64,000 nt of DNA from Planctomycetota bacterium. Lineage in GTDB: Bacteria; Planctomycetota; UBA1135; UBA2386. The stretch's first letter is position 1; each line of letters opens with the position of its first letter. Location of the stretch: contig JAEUHR010000020.1 in assembly GCA_016794425.1 (NCBI GenBank), forward strand, positions 50,773 to 114,772, read 5' to 3'. A program made the translations under genes and the position numbers. The notes beneath the pieces are model-generated. The model did no database searches. It saw only the letters and a list, made by a program, of their open reading frames with translations, and was not told the DNA's origin. Of the stretch, positions 49,892 to 60,411 are shown piece after piece.

Positions 49892-51493
49892 ATGGCGACC
49901 CAGAGCAAGTCCGCGGTGCTGCGCGCGCAGTACGAAGCATGGCCGTACCCACACGTGCCGCTGCTGGCCTCGCTGCCGAGCACGCACCCGTTCGAGCTGA
50001 ACGCCGCGTGGTTGTGGGACCGCTGCGGCAGCGGTCCGGCCCCGGCGCGGCCGCGGATCTGGATCGCCGGCTGCGGCACGTTCCAGCCGTACGCGTTCGC
50101 GGTCGCGAACCCGCAGGCCGAGATCGTCGCCACCGACCTCAGCGAAGCGAGCCTGCAGATCGCGCGGCGCCGCTGCGCGCTGCACCGCCAGAAGCACGTC
50201 GCGTTCGCGCCGGTCGACCTCGCCGAGCCAGCGACCTGGCCCGACGGGCAGTTCGACGTGATCGAGTGCTACGGCGTGCTGATGAACCTCGCCGATCCGC
50301 TGGCGGCACTGCGTGGGCTGCGCGAACGGCTGTCACCGCGCGGCGTGCTGCGGCTGATGGTCTACCCGCACTGGTCGCGGCAGCGCGTGTTCCAGCTGCA
50401 GCGGCTCGCGCGGCTGCTGGGCCTCGGCGCCCGGGAACGCCACCACCCGGCGCTGCTGCGCCAGTTCGTGCGCGGGCTGCCGAAGGCGCACCCGCTGCGC
50501 TGGGCGTTCACGACCTACGCCGACAGCCGCAACGACGCTGGCGTCGTCGACGGCTTCCTGCACGCCGGCGACCGCGGCTTCACGGGCTTCCAGCTCGGCG
50601 CGCTGCTGCGCGCGGCCGGCCTCGCGCCGGGCCACTGGTTCCACCGGCCGTGGGGCCAGCCCGACGTGATGGCCGAACGCCTCGGCTTCGCCGACCGCGA
50701 CCAGAGCTTCGTGCTGAACTACCTCGACCTGTGGCAGGAGCTGCGGTCGAACTTCGTCGTCTGCGCGCGGCGCTTCGACGCCCCGCCGCGCGAGGTCGGG
50801 CCCGAGGTGCCGCACCCGCTGTTCGCGGGCAGCGAGCACCCGCTGCGGCACCGGCTGCGGCTGGCGCGGCTGCGCACGTTCGGCGGCCGTGTGCCGGCGC
50901 GCACGCAGGACGGCGACGTCGTGCTGCAGGCGGCCGACGCGCGCGCGGCCGGCCGCGGCGCGGCGACGGCGTCGCTGCGGTCGGGCGGCCTCGTGCTCGG
51001 CGGTCGCGACCACGGTCCCTGCCTGCCGGCGCACGTCGACTTCGCGGCCGAGGACGAGTTCCTGCGCCACGCGGCGAGCCTGCGGGTCGGCCGGCGCGCG
51101 CCGAACCCGCTCTACGCGCCGCTGTTCGCCGCGTTCGAACTGGCGGCGCGGCACCCGGAACTGCGGCTGCCCGACCTCGAGACCCAGCTCGGCCGGTGGC
51201 TGCCGTGGGCCGACCCGCTCGAGCAGCGGCCGATCCGCTTCGGGCTCTCGCCGTACGGCACCTGCATGCGGTTCCGCATCAACGTGCAGGAGCACCTCGC
51301 CCGCGGCGCGCTGCCGATCGCGGCGGGCTGGGACGACGTCCGTCTGCGCGACGACGCGGGCTGGCTCGGCCGCGTGCGCACGCTGCTGCGCGACCATCCG
51401 GATCTGCCGGCGCGCCCGCACAGCAACGGCGAACTGCGCGAACTCGCGGTGCTGCTGTTCGCGCACGACACGCTGTTCCTGCCGATCGGCTGA
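49892..51493 (+). CDS. SAM-dependent methyltransferase with long C-terminal extension
   Basis: 533 residues, cytoplasmic. The class I methyltransferase fold covers about residues 1-290: motif I IWIAGCGTFQPYAFA (near 55), ATDLSEASLQIARRR (near 80) and post-motif YGVLMNLADP (near 130). The C-terminal 240 residues contain another folded region (NPLYAPLFAAFELAARHPELRLPDL) of unknown role. It resembles tetratricopeptide-linked methyltransferases acting on proteins or small molecules; substrate unknown. GAAGG is next to the ATG. The convergent gene ends 3 bases away. Confidence 0.75.
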   Translation: MATQSKSAVLRAQYEAWPYPHVPLLASLPSTHPFELNAAWLWDRCGSGPAPARPRIWIAGCGTFQPYAFAVANPQAEIVATDLSEASLQIARRRCALHRQKHVAFAPVDLAEPATWPDGQFDVIECYGVLMNLADPLAALRGLRERLSPRGVLRLMVYPHWSRQRVFQLQRLARLLGLGARERHHPALLRQFVRGLPKAHPLRWAFTTYADSRNDAGVVDGFLHAGDRGFTGFQLGALLRAAGLAPGHWFHRPWGQPDVMAERLGFADRDQSFVLNYLDLWQELRSNFVVCARRFDAPPREVGPEVPHPLFAGSEHPLRHRLRLARLRTFGGRVPARTQDGDVVLQAADARAAGRGAATASLRSGGLVLGGRDHGPCLPAHVDFAAEDEFLRHAASLRVGRRAPNPLYAPLFAAFELAARHPELRLPDLETQLGRWLPWADPLEQRPIRFGLSPYGTCMRFRINVQEHLARGALPIAAGWDDVRLRDDAGWLGRVRTLLRDHPDLPARPHSNGELRELAVLLFAHDTLFLPIG

Positions 51494-51496
51494 GCG

Positions 51497-52513
51497 TCAG
51501 CGCAGCGGCAGCGGCGGCACCGCGGCGCCCCACATGCGCGCCCACAACCAGCGCAGGCCGTCACCGAGCGGCAACCGCTCGCGCCGCAGCACGGTCGGCT
51601 CCAGCGGCTGCACCGGGCTGTGCGCGCTGCCGACCTCGAACGTGAACACGTAGCGCGGCTCCATGCCCATGCGCGCGTCGGCCAGCAGCACGGTGTCGCC
51701 ATCGCGCCAGCACTTCCAGAAACCCTGGCTCTGCGCCTGCAGCGCCAGCACGGCCGGCGCCTCGCGCAGCGTCGTCAGGTGCTCGGCACCGCGGTCGATG
51801 CGCGTCCACGCGAGCGGCCGCTCGCCGTCGCACCACGACCAGTGTGCTTCGTACAGGTGCTGCGGCGTGGCGGCCAGCAGGCGCCACAGCACCGTCTGCA
51901 GCGGCGCCGGCGTCGCCAGCAGATCGGTGGCGACGATGCCCTGCGCGCGCAGCGACCGTTCGGCGACCGAGAGCGCGACCTGCTGGCTGCCCACGCTCCA
52001 GCCGGCGTAGAGCGTGCTCAACAGGAGGCCGAGCGCGTTGGCCCGGCGGCCGCGGCGGTCGCCGCGGCGCCACAGGCACCAGCCGGTGCCGACCAGCAGC
52101 GGCAGCGTGTAGAGCGGGTCGATCACGAACAGGCTGCCGACCCCGACCGCGCGGCCGTCGAACGGCAGCCACAACTTGGTGCCGTAGACGGTCATCGCGT
52201 CGAGCAGCGGATGCGTGACCAGCGCCAGCCAGACCGCCCACCACCAGCGGCGGAAGCGATCGCGTTCGCGGTGCAGCGCGGCGATGCCGAACGCGAGCAC
52301 CGGCGCCGCCAGCGAGAGCCACAGCAGCGCGTGGCTCTCGGCGCGGTGCCGCACCATGTTCGCGACCGCGTCGCCGTGGTCGATCAGCACGTCGAGGTCC
52401 GGCAGCGTGCCGAGCACGCCGCCCCACAAGACGGCGCGCAGCGGCCGCACCCGATCGCCGAGCGCGGCCACCGCGACCGCGGCACCGAGTGCGAACTGGC
52501 TGACGGAATCCAT
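51497..52513 (-). CDS. YdjM-like membrane-bound metal-dependent hydrolase
   Basis: 338 residues with several membrane segments in the N-terminal half (about 8-26, 70-90, 95-115, 130-150, 175-190). The family histidines and acids are present: GTLPDLDVLIDH (near 40), RHAESHALLW (near 57) and THPLLDAMTVYGT (near 101). These form the putative metal site of the LexA-regulated inner-membrane hydrolase family. The soluble C-terminal half (190-338) is unassigned. The ATG at 52513 is preferred over a Pro-rich extension upstream. Substrate unknown. Confidence 0.8.
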   Translation of the reverse strand: MDSVSQFALGAAVAVAALGDRVRPLRAVLWGGVLGTLPDLDVLIDHGDAVANMVRHRAESHALLWLSLAAPVLAFGIAALHRERDRFRRWWWAVWLALVTHPLLDAMTVYGTKLWLPFDGRAVGVGSLFVIDPLYTLPLLVGTGWCLWRRGDRRGRRANALGLLLSTLYAGWSVGSQQVALSVAERSLRAQGIVATDLLATPAPLQTVLWRLLAATPQHLYEAHWSWCDGERPLAWTRIDRGAEHLTTLREAPAVLALQAQSQGFWKCWRDGDTVLLADARMGMEPRYVFTFEVGSAHSPVQPLEPTVLRRERLPLGDGLRWLWARMWGAAVPPLPLR

Positions 52514-52576
52514 GCGCGGCCCCGGTTGTGGGGTCCCGCCGCGCGGAAAGCAACCGCGCGGCGGCGGGCGCACCGG

Positions 52577-53179
52577 TCAGGGCAGGTCGATCGGCAGCAG
52601 TACGCGGTCGATCGTGTGCACGACGCCGTTGGTGGCGAACAGGTTCAGCGGCAGCCGCACGCGCGGATCGCCGAGGTCGGGCTCGTTGTCGATCAGGCGC
52701 GTGAACGCCGGCTGGATCGTCGCGCCGGGCACCAGCGTCGGGATCGGGATGCCGAACAGGCTGCGCACCAGCACGCCGAACAGCGTGATCCGCGCCGGGG
52801 CGACGTGGTACTTCAGCACGTCCTGCAGCACCGGGACCGGATCGCCGCCGCCGAGGGTGGTCAGCGCCTGCACCAGGAACGTCCAGCTGCCCTGTTCGTC
52901 CTGGCCCTGGTAGCCGAGGTCGCGCGCGAGCCGCACGAAGGCCGCGTCGCGCGGTGCGAACACCGTCAGGTCGGCCGCGGGATCGGCCACGGCGGCCGTC
53001 AGGCCGGCGGTGTTCAGGGCCGTGAGCAGCAGGTCGTAGTCGTTGCCGTTCTGGTCGAAGGTGCCGGCCGCGGCACCGCCGCTGGCGGCGACGACGAGAT
53101 CGGCGATCGTGTCCTGCGCGGTGGCAGGTGTGGAGAAGCAGAGAGCCGCGGCCATCAGGCCGGCGCAACGCAGTTGCAT
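52577..53179 (-). CDS. Secreted fasciclin-domain protein
   Basis: 200 residues. A signal peptide (1 to about 22, ending TPATAQ) precedes one FAS1 domain (about 24-198) with the H1 box [15 protein letters not shown] and the H2-like [16 protein letters not shown]1 domains mediate adhesion or surface interactions. There is no anchor, so it is periplasmic or secreted. It stands alone on the minus strand, divergent from the AbgT transporter. Confidence 0.9.
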   Translation of the reverse strand: MQLRCAGLMAAALCFSTPATAQDTIADLVVAASGGAAAGTFDQNGNDYDLLLTALNTAGLTAAVADPAADLTVFAPRDAAFVRLARDLGYQGQDEQGSWTFLVQALTTLGGGDPVPVLQDVLKYHVAPARITLFGVLVRSLFGIPIPTLVPGATIQPAFTRLIDNEPDLGDPRVRLPLNLFATNGVVHTIDRVLLPIDLP

Positions 53180-53318
53180 GGGTGACCTCGTGGGGTGGAA
53201 GGAACGTGCCGCGGTTCGTGGGCCCGGCCGCCGCGGATGCAGCCGCGGAACGGCCGAATCCGGTCGGCGCGGCGCGGCAGCCAGCTATGGTCGTCACCCT
53301 CCATCCGATCCCGTCCGC

Positions 53319-54839
53319 ATGTCCGACCCCACTGCCCCCCGTGGCGCGATGGCCCGCTTCCTCGCGCTGGTCGAGCGCGTCGGCAACGCGTTGCCGCACC
53401 CGTCGACGCTGTTCCTGCTGTTCGCGCTCGCGATCGTCGTGCTCAGCGAGGTCGCGACCTGGTTCGACTTGTCGGCACAGCACCCGGTGACCGGCGAGAC
53501 GATCACGCCGATCAGCCTGATGACGCGCGAGGGGCTGCACCGGATCCTGACCAACCTGGTGCCGAACTTCACCGGCTTCGCGCCGCTGGGCACCGTGCTG
53601 GTCGCGCTGCTCGGCATCGGCATCGCCGAGTCGAGCGGCCTGATCGGCACCGCGCTGCGCCTCTTGGTGTTGTCGGCGCCGCGGCGGCTGCTGACCACGG
53701 TGGTCGTGTTCGCCGGCGTGTTGTCCAACACGGCCAGCGAGGTCGGCTACGTGCTGCTGGTGCCGATGGCGGCGCTGATCTTCGAGGCCGCCGGCCGCCA
53801 TCCGGTGGCCGGACTCGCGGCCGCGTTCGCCGGCGTGTCGGGCGGTTACAGCGCCAACCTGCTGCTCGGCACGATCGACCCGCTGCTGGCCGGCCTGACG
53901 CAGGAGGCAGCGCGCATCCTCGATCCCACAGCGGTCGTGAATCCGGCCTGCAACTACTGGTTCCTGGCCGTGTCGACGTTCCTGGTGACCGTCGTCGTCA
54001 CCGTGGTCACCGAACGCATCGTGCTGCCGCGGCTCGGTCCGTACCAGCGCCCGGCCTCGAGCGGGGGTGACGACACGGCGCTGCGGCCGCTGACGCAGGC
54101 GGAACGCCGCGGCCTGTGGGCGGCCGCGGCCGTGCTGGTGCTCGGCGCACTGTGGCTCCTGTGGGGCACCGTGCCCGCCGACGGCTTCCTGCGCGACCCC
54201 GCTACCGGCTCGTTGCTGCACTCCCCGCTGATGTCCGGCATCGTCGCGCTGATCTTCGCCGGCAGCGCCCTCGCGGGCCTCGCCTACGGCATCGCCGCCG
54301 GCACGATCCGCAGCGACGCGGCGGCGATGAAGGGCATGGCGAAGTCGATGGAGACACTGGGCGGCTACCTCGTGCTGGTGTTCTTCGCCGCGCAGTTCGT
54401 CAGCTTCTTCAACTGGACCAAGCTCGGCCTGATCCTCGCGGTCCAAGGCGCCGACGTGCTGCAGGCCAGCGGCCTCGGCGGCGTCGGCCTGCTGCTCGCG
54501 TTCGTCGTGCTGGCCGCCGTGATCAACCTCGTGATGGGCTCGGCGTCGGCGAAGTGGGCACTGATGGCGCCGATCTTCGTGCCGATGCTGATGCTGCTCG
54601 GCTACCCGCCGGCAACCACGCAGGCGGCCTACCGCGTCGGCGACAGCGTCACCAACGTGATCTCGCCGATGATGAGCTACTTCGCGCTGATCATCGCGTT
54701 CCTGCAGCGCTACCAGCCGAAGGCCGGCATCGGCACGCTGGTCGCCACGATGCTGCCGTACTCGGTGGCACTGTGGTTCTGCTGGTCGCTGCTGCTGGTG
54801 GTCTGGCTGCTCTTCGACCTGCCGTTCGGCCTCGGCTGA
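53319..54839 (+). CDS. AbgT-family transporter
   Basis: 506 residues, about nine to eleven membrane segments. Family features are the N-terminal [24 protein letters not shown], the re-entrant [22 protein letters not shown], and [37 protein letters not shown] near the C-terminus. AbgT proteins take up p-aminobenzoyl-glutamate or export sulfonamides. TATGGT 27 bases before the ATG may be a -10 element. Single gene. Confidence 0.92.
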   Translation: MSDPTAPRGAMARFLALVERVGNALPHPSTLFLLFALAIVVLSEVATWFDLSAQHPVTGETITPISLMTREGLHRILTNLVPNFTGFAPLGTVLVALLGIGIAESSGLIGTALRLLVLSAPRRLLTTVVVFAGVLSNTASEVGYVLLVPMAALIFEAAGRHPVAGLAAAFAGVSGGYSANLLLGTIDPLLAGLTQEAARILDPTAVVNPACNYWFLAVSTFLVTVVVTVVTERIVLPRLGPYQRPASSGGDDTALRPLTQAERRGLWAAAAVLVLGALWLLWGTVPADGFLRDPATGSLLHSPLMSGIVALIFAGSALAGLAYGIAAGTIRSDAAAMKGMAKSMETLGGYLVLVFFAAQFVSFFNWTKLGLILAVQGADVLQASGLGGVGLLLAFVVLAAVINLVMGSASAKWALMAPIFVPMLMLLGYPPATTQAAYRVGDSVTNVISPMMSYFALIIAFLQRYQPKAGIGTLVATMLPYSVALWFCWSLLLVVWLLFDLPFGLG

Positions 54840-54866
54840 AGCAGCGATGGGGCTCTGCGCCGGTGC

Positions 54867-55709
54867 TCATCGCGCCGCGACGAACGCGCGGAAGCCGGCC
54901 GGCATCGGTGCCTCGAGCACCACCTGCCGCCCGTCGCGCGGGTGCGGCAGCGACAGCCGCAGCGCGTGCAGGCACAGCCGTTCGCCGCCGCGGCCGTAGC
55001 GCACGTCGCCGACCACCGGGCAGCCGATCGCCGCCAGGTGCACCCGGATCTGGTGCTTGCGGCCGGTGTCGAGCCGCAATTCGACGAGGCTGCGCCCACG
55101 GCCGACGGCCAGCGTCGCGTAGTGCGTGCTCGCCGGCCGCGCCTCCGGATGCTGGCCGGCGTGCACGCGCAGGTTGCGGTCCTCCCAAAGCGGCAGTTCG
55201 ATCGTGCCCTGCGCCGGATCCGGCACGCCGTCGGTGACCGCGCGGTAGACCTTCTCGACGCGATCCCAGTCGCCGCGCACGCGGTCGTTGGCCTCGCGCG
55301 ACCGCGCGAACAGCAGCACACCGGACGTGTCGCGGTCGAGCCGGTGCACCGGCCAGACCGGCCCCGCGAACGCGCGCACCAGCGCCAGCGCGGTGCGGTC
55401 GCGTTCGTCGTCGGTCGACACCGACAGCAGGCCGGCCGGCTTGTCGATCGCCAGCAGGTCGTCGTCGTGCAGCAGCACGGCGAACGGCGGCCGCGGCTGC
55501 CGCGCCGCGGCGGCGTGTGCCTGGCCGAGCACCTCGACGACGTCGCCGGCCTGCAGCGCATGGTCGTGGCGCCAGACCGCGGCGCCGTTGACGGTGACGC
55601 AGCCGAGTCGCAGCCGTTCGCGCAGCGTGTTGCGCTTCCAGTCGGCGAAGTGGCGCGCGAGCTGCTCGAACAGCGGGCCCGCGGCCGCGGCGACGAAGCG
55701 GTCCGCCAT
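54867..55709 (-). CDS. RluA-family pseudouridine synthase
   Basis: 280 residues, cytoplasmic. An N-terminal S4-like RNA-binding part (about 10-65; LRERLRLGCVTVNGAAVWRHDHALQAGDVVEV) precedes the catalytic domain with HRLDRDTSGVLLFARS, whose Asp is the nucleophile, and RLDTGRKHQIRVHLAAIGCPVVGD. Acts on rRNA or tRNA uridines; the exact site is not predictable. GAGGAA precedes the ATG at 55709; the longer frame from 55781 is rejected. Confidence 0.9.
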   Translation of the reverse strand: MADRFVAAAAGPLFEQLARHFADWKRNTLRERLRLGCVTVNGAAVWRHDHALQAGDVVEVLGQAHAAAARQPRPPFAVLLHDDDLLAIDKPAGLLSVSTDDERDRTALALVRAFAGPVWPVHRLDRDTSGVLLFARSREANDRVRGDWDRVEKVYRAVTDGVPDPAQGTIELPLWEDRNLRVHAGQHPEARPASTHYATLAVGRGRSLVELRLDTGRKHQIRVHLAAIGCPVVGDVRYGRGGERLCLHALRLSLPHPRDGRQVVLEAPMPAGFRAFVAAR

Positions 55710-55790
55710 CAGTTCCTCACAGCCGGTGCGACGGCGCGGCTCGGTCTCGGTGCGTGCACACCGGCACCGTAGCCGCGGCACGCCGCGTTG

Positions 55791-57566
55791 CTACCGCAGC
55801 AGTTCGAGCGCGCGCTCGAGCACCGCGTCCGAACTGCCGATCAGGTCGCCGGGCTGCGTCGCCACCTCGACGTCGGGCACGACGCCGTTGCCTTCGAACA
55901 GCACACCGTCGGGTCGGAACGACGCCATCGTCGACAGCTGCAGCCGCACGCCGCTGCGCGGCAGTTCGTAGGGCCGGGCGCGGCCGCTGCCGCCGCTGGT
56001 GGTCTCGCCGACCAGCCGCACGTTCGGCAGCGCGCCGAGCGCCGCCGCGAACACGTCGGTCGCCGAGAAGCAGGCGCGGTCGATCAGCACGACGACCGGC
56101 TTGCCGTAGGCGAACGACGCCGCGTTGTCGGCGCGGTCCAGCACCAGATAGTGCCACGCCGAGAACCGCCCGCGCGGCGGCGACCACGACGGCCGGAAGC
56201 CACGCGCGAACGCGTCGATCGCGGCGCGCTGCGCTTTGGTCCAGCCCGGCCAGTCGCGCGGAAACAGGCCGCGGTCGGCCAGCGCGTCCGTGCGCTCGGC
56301 GTCACCCGGCGTGAGCAACACGGCCGCCACGTTGCCGACCACCGGCGCGCCGGCCGCGGGCAGCAGGTACGGCGCCAGCCGCCGCAGCGCGTCGCGCGTG
56401 CCGCCGCCGTTGCCGCGCACGTCGAGGACGAGCCCGTTCGTGTCGCGGAACGACCGCATCGCCGCGTCGAGGCCGTCGAGGAACGCGGCGTCGCCGCTCA
56501 TCTCGGGCAGGCGCAGGTAGCCGATGCCGCCGTCGAGCCGCCGCGTCTCGGTGCGCGGCCAGGCGCCGTAGGCCGGCCGGCGCGCCGCGAGCGGAACCTC
56601 GTGCACGACCTCGCCGCCGGGACCGCGCAGCGTCACCGCGACGTGGTCGCCGAGCGACAGGCCGAGGTCGGCGCGCAGCAGATCGATCTCGCGCAGGCCG
56701 CGTTCGGCTTCCCGATGCTGCATCGCGGCCGAGCCCGCCGTGCCGCGCGCGCGTGCCGCCTCGAGCCAGCGTGCGATCGGCACACCGTCGAGCGCCGTGA
56801 CGAACGGGTGGTCGCTGTCGAGCCACGCGCTGCGGTCGCCGCGGAACGCGACGGCGCCGCCGTCGACCTGCTGCACGAGGAACGGCAGGAAGCGCGTCGC
56901 TTCGGTCGCCGCGCCGTCGACGCGCGAGTGGCCGTCGCCGAACGCGCGCAGCACGCGGTCGACGGCCTGCACGAAGCGGCTGCGCAGCGGCGCGCCGGCC
57001 GCGAACTCGGCCTCGGCCGCCCGCAGCAGCCCCGCGAGGTCGACCGGGCGCAGGGTGCGGTACGCGAAGCGCGTGTCGAGCAGTTCGCGCAGCACCGCGA
57101 GGTCGGCCTGCGCGTCGGCGAGCGCCAGTTCCGCGTCGGCCGCGGGTCGGTCGGGGGCGGCGCGACGCTGCCGCCGGTTCGCCTCGCGCAGCCGCGTGCG
57201 CTTCTCCGCGGTCATCGGCACCGCCCGGCGCTCGATGCGCGCGCCGTCGTTCCGGTCGCGCAGCACCAGGTCGACGCGGTCCCCCACCTCGGTGCCGAGC
57301 GCGGCCAGCAGCGCCGGCAGGTCCTCGGTCAGGCGCTGCCAGGCGCGGTCGCCGCACAGCCGCTCGGCGCCGCGCAGCAGCGTCGCCGTGTCGACGCCCG
57401 CGATCGCGTCGAGCGCGAACCAGGTGTCGTCGTCGACCTGGACCTCGATGCCGTCCGCGACGGCGCGCATGGCGCGGAACGGCGACACGTGCGGGCCGTC
57501 GGTCGCGAGGCGCTGCGCTGGCAGCGCGGCGAGCAACAGGGCCAACAGGCAGGCGAAACGGATCAT
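55791..57566 (-). CDS. Secreted S41-family (C-terminal processing/tricorn-like) peptidase
   Basis: 591 residues. A signal peptide (1-19, ending ALPAQ) is followed by an N-terminal region with a PDZ-like part (about 75-110), a helical linker and the S41 core (about 340-590): GYLRLPEM, LVLDVRGNGGGTRDAL, the nucleophile Ser501 in CFSATDVF and the ETTSGGSGRARP segment. Periplasmic. The ATG overlaps the stop of the permease gene as ATGA, so it is the last gene of the GntR-ABC operon, which suggests the transporter and protease serve one pathway. Confidence 0.88.
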   Translation of the reverse strand: MIRFACLLALLLAALPAQRLATDGPHVSPFRAMRAVADGIEVQVDDDTWFALDAIAGVDTATLLRGAERLCGDRAWQRLTEDLPALLAALGTEVGDRVDLVLRDRNDGARIERRAVPMTAEKRTRLREANRRQRRAAPDRPAADAELALADAQADLAVLRELLDTRFAYRTLRPVDLAGLLRAAEAEFAAGAPLRSRFVQAVDRVLRAFGDGHSRVDGAATEATRFLPFLVQQVDGGAVAFRGDRSAWLDSDHPFVTALDGVPIARWLEAARARGTAGSAAMQHREAERGLREIDLLRADLGLSLGDHVAVTLRGPGGEVVHEVPLAARRPAYGAWPRTETRRLDGGIGYLRLPEMSGDAAFLDGLDAAMRSFRDTNGLVLDVRGNGGGTRDALRRLAPYLLPAAGAPVVGNVAAVLLTPGDAERTDALADRGLFPRDWPGWTKAQRAAIDAFARGFRPSWSPPRGRFSAWHYLVLDRADNAASFAYGKPVVVLIDRACFSATDVFAAALGALPNVRLVGETTSGGSGRARPYELPRSGVRLQLSTMASFRPDGVLFEGNGVVPDVEVATQPGDLIGSSDAVLERALELLR

Positions 57567-59473
57567 GCGACGGGCTCCTCGATTCGGGTGACGGTGGTGA
57601 TGCGCGGCGCCGGGAACGGCCCCGGCAGCGCGCGGTCCGCGTAGGCGCGCGGCCGTTCGCAGACGACGGCGAGCACCGCCGCGGCCGGCCCGAACAGCAC
57701 GGTCGCGGTGCTCCAGAATGCGATCGTCGGCCGCGGCGCGCCGAGGCGGCGCAGGCGCCGGGCCGTGCGCCAGGCCAGCAGCGCCGCGAACGCGCCGCCG
57801 GCGAGCACGAGCCACGCGCGGCGACCGCCGAGCACCAGCACGTCGAACCAGCACGCCGGACGCCGTTCGAGCGGGCGCAGGTGCGCGATACCCTGCAGCA
57901 GCGGCGGCCGCAGCAGCGAGCACGTCAGCGCTCCGCCGGCGGCGGCGCGTTCGAGCGCCGTGCGCGGCGTGAACTCGTGGCGGAACGGCGCCGCCGCTGC
58001 GTCCGGGCTCGACGCGAACGAGAACGTGATCGGGTCGGCGGGCACGCGCTGCATCGGGTCGTCGTCCGGCGCGGCCCCGCGGTCGTCGCCGAGCCCGGGG
58101 ATCGCGACCAGTTGGTCGCCGCGCAGCACGTAGCTGCGGACCGCGCCGCGCACGAAGGGGACGAGCTCGGACGAAACGTCGCCGATGCCGAGGCGCGTCC
58201 ACAGTTCGTCGTCCTGCCCCTGACGCAGCCACCGACTGTCGAGCTGCTCGATGCGGTCGTCGGCCGGCAGTGCGAGCGGCACGCAGTGGCGCCGGTCGGG
58301 GTCGAGGCGCCACAACCGGTTCGCGGCCGGCTCGTGCACGACGACCGTATCGCCGAGGCCCGCGAGGCTCGCACCGACCTCGAACGGGTCGTTCGCTTCG
58401 CCCTTGCCGAACTGCACGACCCCCGTGCGCCAGTGCCGCCACCAGGCGCGGCCGTCGTCCGACAGGTAGAACGTGCCGAGCACACCCCACGCCGTGCGAC
58501 GTACGCGCTGCGCCCAGCGTGGCGCCTCGATCTCGTACTGATCCGGCAACTGCAGCTGCGAGCGCCAGGTGCCGCGCACGTCGCCGTGCCCGTCGTCCCG
58601 CTTCAGCACGGTCGCCGTCGCCGCGTGCTCGGCGGTCACCACGCGCCACGCGCCTTCGCCCTCCCACCGTGCGAGGTCCAGGCGTTCACCGTGGCGCACC
58701 ACCTGCGGGTAGATGCGGTGCAACCCCGACAGCGAGGCCGCCTGCGGCTCGCGCAGCAGCGCGGCGACGACGAGGCCCAGGCCGACCACCGTCGGGCCGA
58801 GCGCCCAGCACCGCAGGCGCTGCGGCCACGGTCGGTCGGCGTCGGCGTCGTGCCCGACCGCCGCGAACGCCACCGCCAGCGCCAGAACGGCGAGCGCCAC
58901 GTGGCCCAGCACGAACCAACCGACGGCGTGCGTGAGGCTCGCCGTGCGCGACAGGTCGTCGACCAGCGGCACGCCCGCGAGCCACCAGGCCGCCGCGATG
59001 ACGAGCCGCCGCCACCAGCTGGTCGGCAGCGACGCCGCGGCGAAACCGATCGCCGCCGACGACAGCGCCGGCACGAACCCGACCGCGAGCCGGCCGAGGC
59101 TGCCCAGCGACGTGAACTGCCAGCCGTCGTCGAACGCGGCGAACCAGAGCCACGCGCACAACGGCGCCAGAACCAGCCAACCCAGCAGCACGCTGCCGAT
59201 GCCCTGCAGCCGCGCGAGCAGCAGGTCGCGCGGTGCCACGGCGCGCTGGCGCAGGTACTCGCGCGTGCCGAGCACCTCGTCGAAGCACGCCGCGACGGCG
59301 CCGAGCACGAGGCCGCTGCTCCAGGCGGCGTGGAACAGCGGTTCCTGGCGCTGGATGCCGACCACGAACGTCTCGAAGCCACCGGCCGACAGGATCGCGA
59401 CGGTCGCCGCGACGATGCCGCCCGTGTGCAGCCCGAGCACCCACAACCCGTCCTTGCGGCGCAACGCCTTCAT
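57563..59473 (-). CDS. ABC transporter membrane subunit with large extracytoplasmic domain
   Basis: 636 residues. Six or so membrane segments at the N-terminus (about 12-245), then a soluble domain of about 300 residues (250-540, rich in Trp and charged residues; LWRLDPDRRHCVPLALPADD is propeller-like), then two membrane segments (about 550-572 and 588-608). Such a domain between the membrane parts is not usual in ABC-2 permeases. It partners the adjacent ATPase (overlap ATGA). No family name is certain; an ABC-2 type exporter or a membrane-stress system like YtrBC is likely. Confidence 0.72.
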   Translation of the reverse strand: MKALRRKDGLWVLGLHTGGIVAATVAILSAGGFETFVVGIQRQEPLFHAAWSSGLVLGAVAACFDEVLGTREYLRQRAVAPRDLLLARLQGIGSVLLGWLVLAPLCAWLWFAAFDDGWQFTSLGSLGRLAVGFVPALSSAAIGFAAASLPTSWWRRLVIAAAWWLAGVPLVDDLSRTASLTHAVGWFVLGHVALAVLALAVAFAAVGHDADADRPWPQRLRCWALGPTVVGLGLVVAALLREPQAASLSGLHRIYPQVVRHGERLDLARWEGEGAWRVVTAEHAATATVLKRDDGHGDVRGTWRSQLQLPDQYEIEAPRWAQRVRRTAWGVLGTFYLSDDGRAWWRHWRTGVVQFGKGEANDPFEVGASLAGLGDTVVVHEPAANRLWRLDPDRRHCVPLALPADDRIEQLDSRWLRQGQDDELWTRLGIGDVSSELVPFVRGAVRSYVLRGDQLVAIPGLGDDRGAAPDDDPMQRVPADPITFSFASSPDAAAAPFRHEFTPRTALERAAAGGALTCSLLRPPLLQGIAHLRPLERRPACWFDVLVLGGRRAWLVLAGGAFAALLAWRTARRLRRLGAPRPTIAFWSTATVLFGPAAAVLAVVCERPRAYADRALPGPFPAPRITTVTRIEEPVA

Positions 59474-60411
59474 CGCCCACCTCCGGCGCCACTGCGCGCC
59501 GCCAGTTCGCCGATCGGTTCGGCGAGCAGGCCCGGCCGGTCGGGACCGGTCAGATCGAGGAACAGGTCCTCGAGCGACGGCGGCACCGGCGGCGACAGTT
59601 CGCCGCGCCGGCGCAAGTCGTCGAGCAACGCCGGCGGCGCGTCGAGCAGCGTCAGATCGTGGCCGCCGCGCCGCGGGGCCACGCGCAGCACGTGCGGGCC
59701 AGTCGGCGGCACGGCACCGTGGGCCGGCACCCAGGTGCAGCGAGCGACGCGTTGCTTCAGGTCGTCGAGCGTCGCGTCCACCAGCAGCGCACCGTCGTGC
59801 AGGATGCCGATGCGGTCGGCGATCCGTTCGACGTCGCCGAGGAAGTGCGAACTGAACAGCACGCTGCAGCCGGTGTCGGCGAGCAGGTCGATCAGCGCGT
59901 CGAGCAGTTCGCGGCGCATCACGACGTCGAGCCCGAGCGCCGGGTCGTCGCAGACCAGCAGCTCCGGATTCGACGCGACCGCGAGGATCAGGCTCAGCTG
60001 CGCGCGCTGGCCGCGCGACAGCCGCGGGATGCGCTGCGCCGGCCGCAGGCCGCAGCGTTCGAGCGCGCGGTCGACGAACGTGCGGCGGAAGCCCGGCCGC
60101 GTGCCGGCCTCGAACGCGATCGCATCGCCGACCGACATCGTCGGGTAGAGCCGGTGGTCCTCGCCGACGTAGCCGATCCGCGCGCGCACGGCGGGCCCGA
60201 GGTCGCGCGGGTCGTGGCCGAGCACGCGCACGGTGCCGCGGTGCGGCTGCAGGAAACCGAGCAGGAGCCGCAGCGCCGTCGTCTTGCCGGCGCCATTGCG
60301 GCCCAGCAGCGCGTAGACCTGGCCTTGCTCGACCCGCAGCGACAGGCCGCGCAGCACGCGCTGCTCGCCGAACCACCGCTGCACGCCGTCGAACTCGAGG
60401 ATGACCGTCAT
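59470..60411 (-). CDS. ABC transporter ATP-binding protein
   Basis: 313 residues, cytoplasmic. Walker A GRNGAGKTTALR (near 37-48), Q-loop GYVGEDHRLYP, signature LSRGQRAQLSL (a variant of LSGGQ) near 140, Walker B LLVCDDPALGLD near 160, and switch His in SSHFLGD. A C-terminal extension (about 220-313) is typical of ABC-2 exporters. It overlaps gntR (ATGA) and the permease (ATGA) for translational coupling. Confidence 0.93.
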   Translation of the reverse strand: MTVILEFDGVQRWFGEQRVLRGLSLRVEQGQVYALLGRNGAGKTTALRLLLGFLQPHRGTVRVLGHDPRDLGPAVRARIGYVGEDHRLYPTMSVGDAIAFEAGTRPGFRRTFVDRALERCGLRPAQRIPRLSRGQRAQLSLILAVASNPELLVCDDPALGLDVVMRRELLDALIDLLADTGCSVLFSSHFLGDVERIADRIGILHDGALLVDATLDDLKQRVARCTWVPAHGAVPPTGPHVLRVAPRRGGHDLTLLDAPPALLDDLRRRGELSPPVPPSLEDLFLDLTGPDRPGLLAEPIGELAARSGAGGGR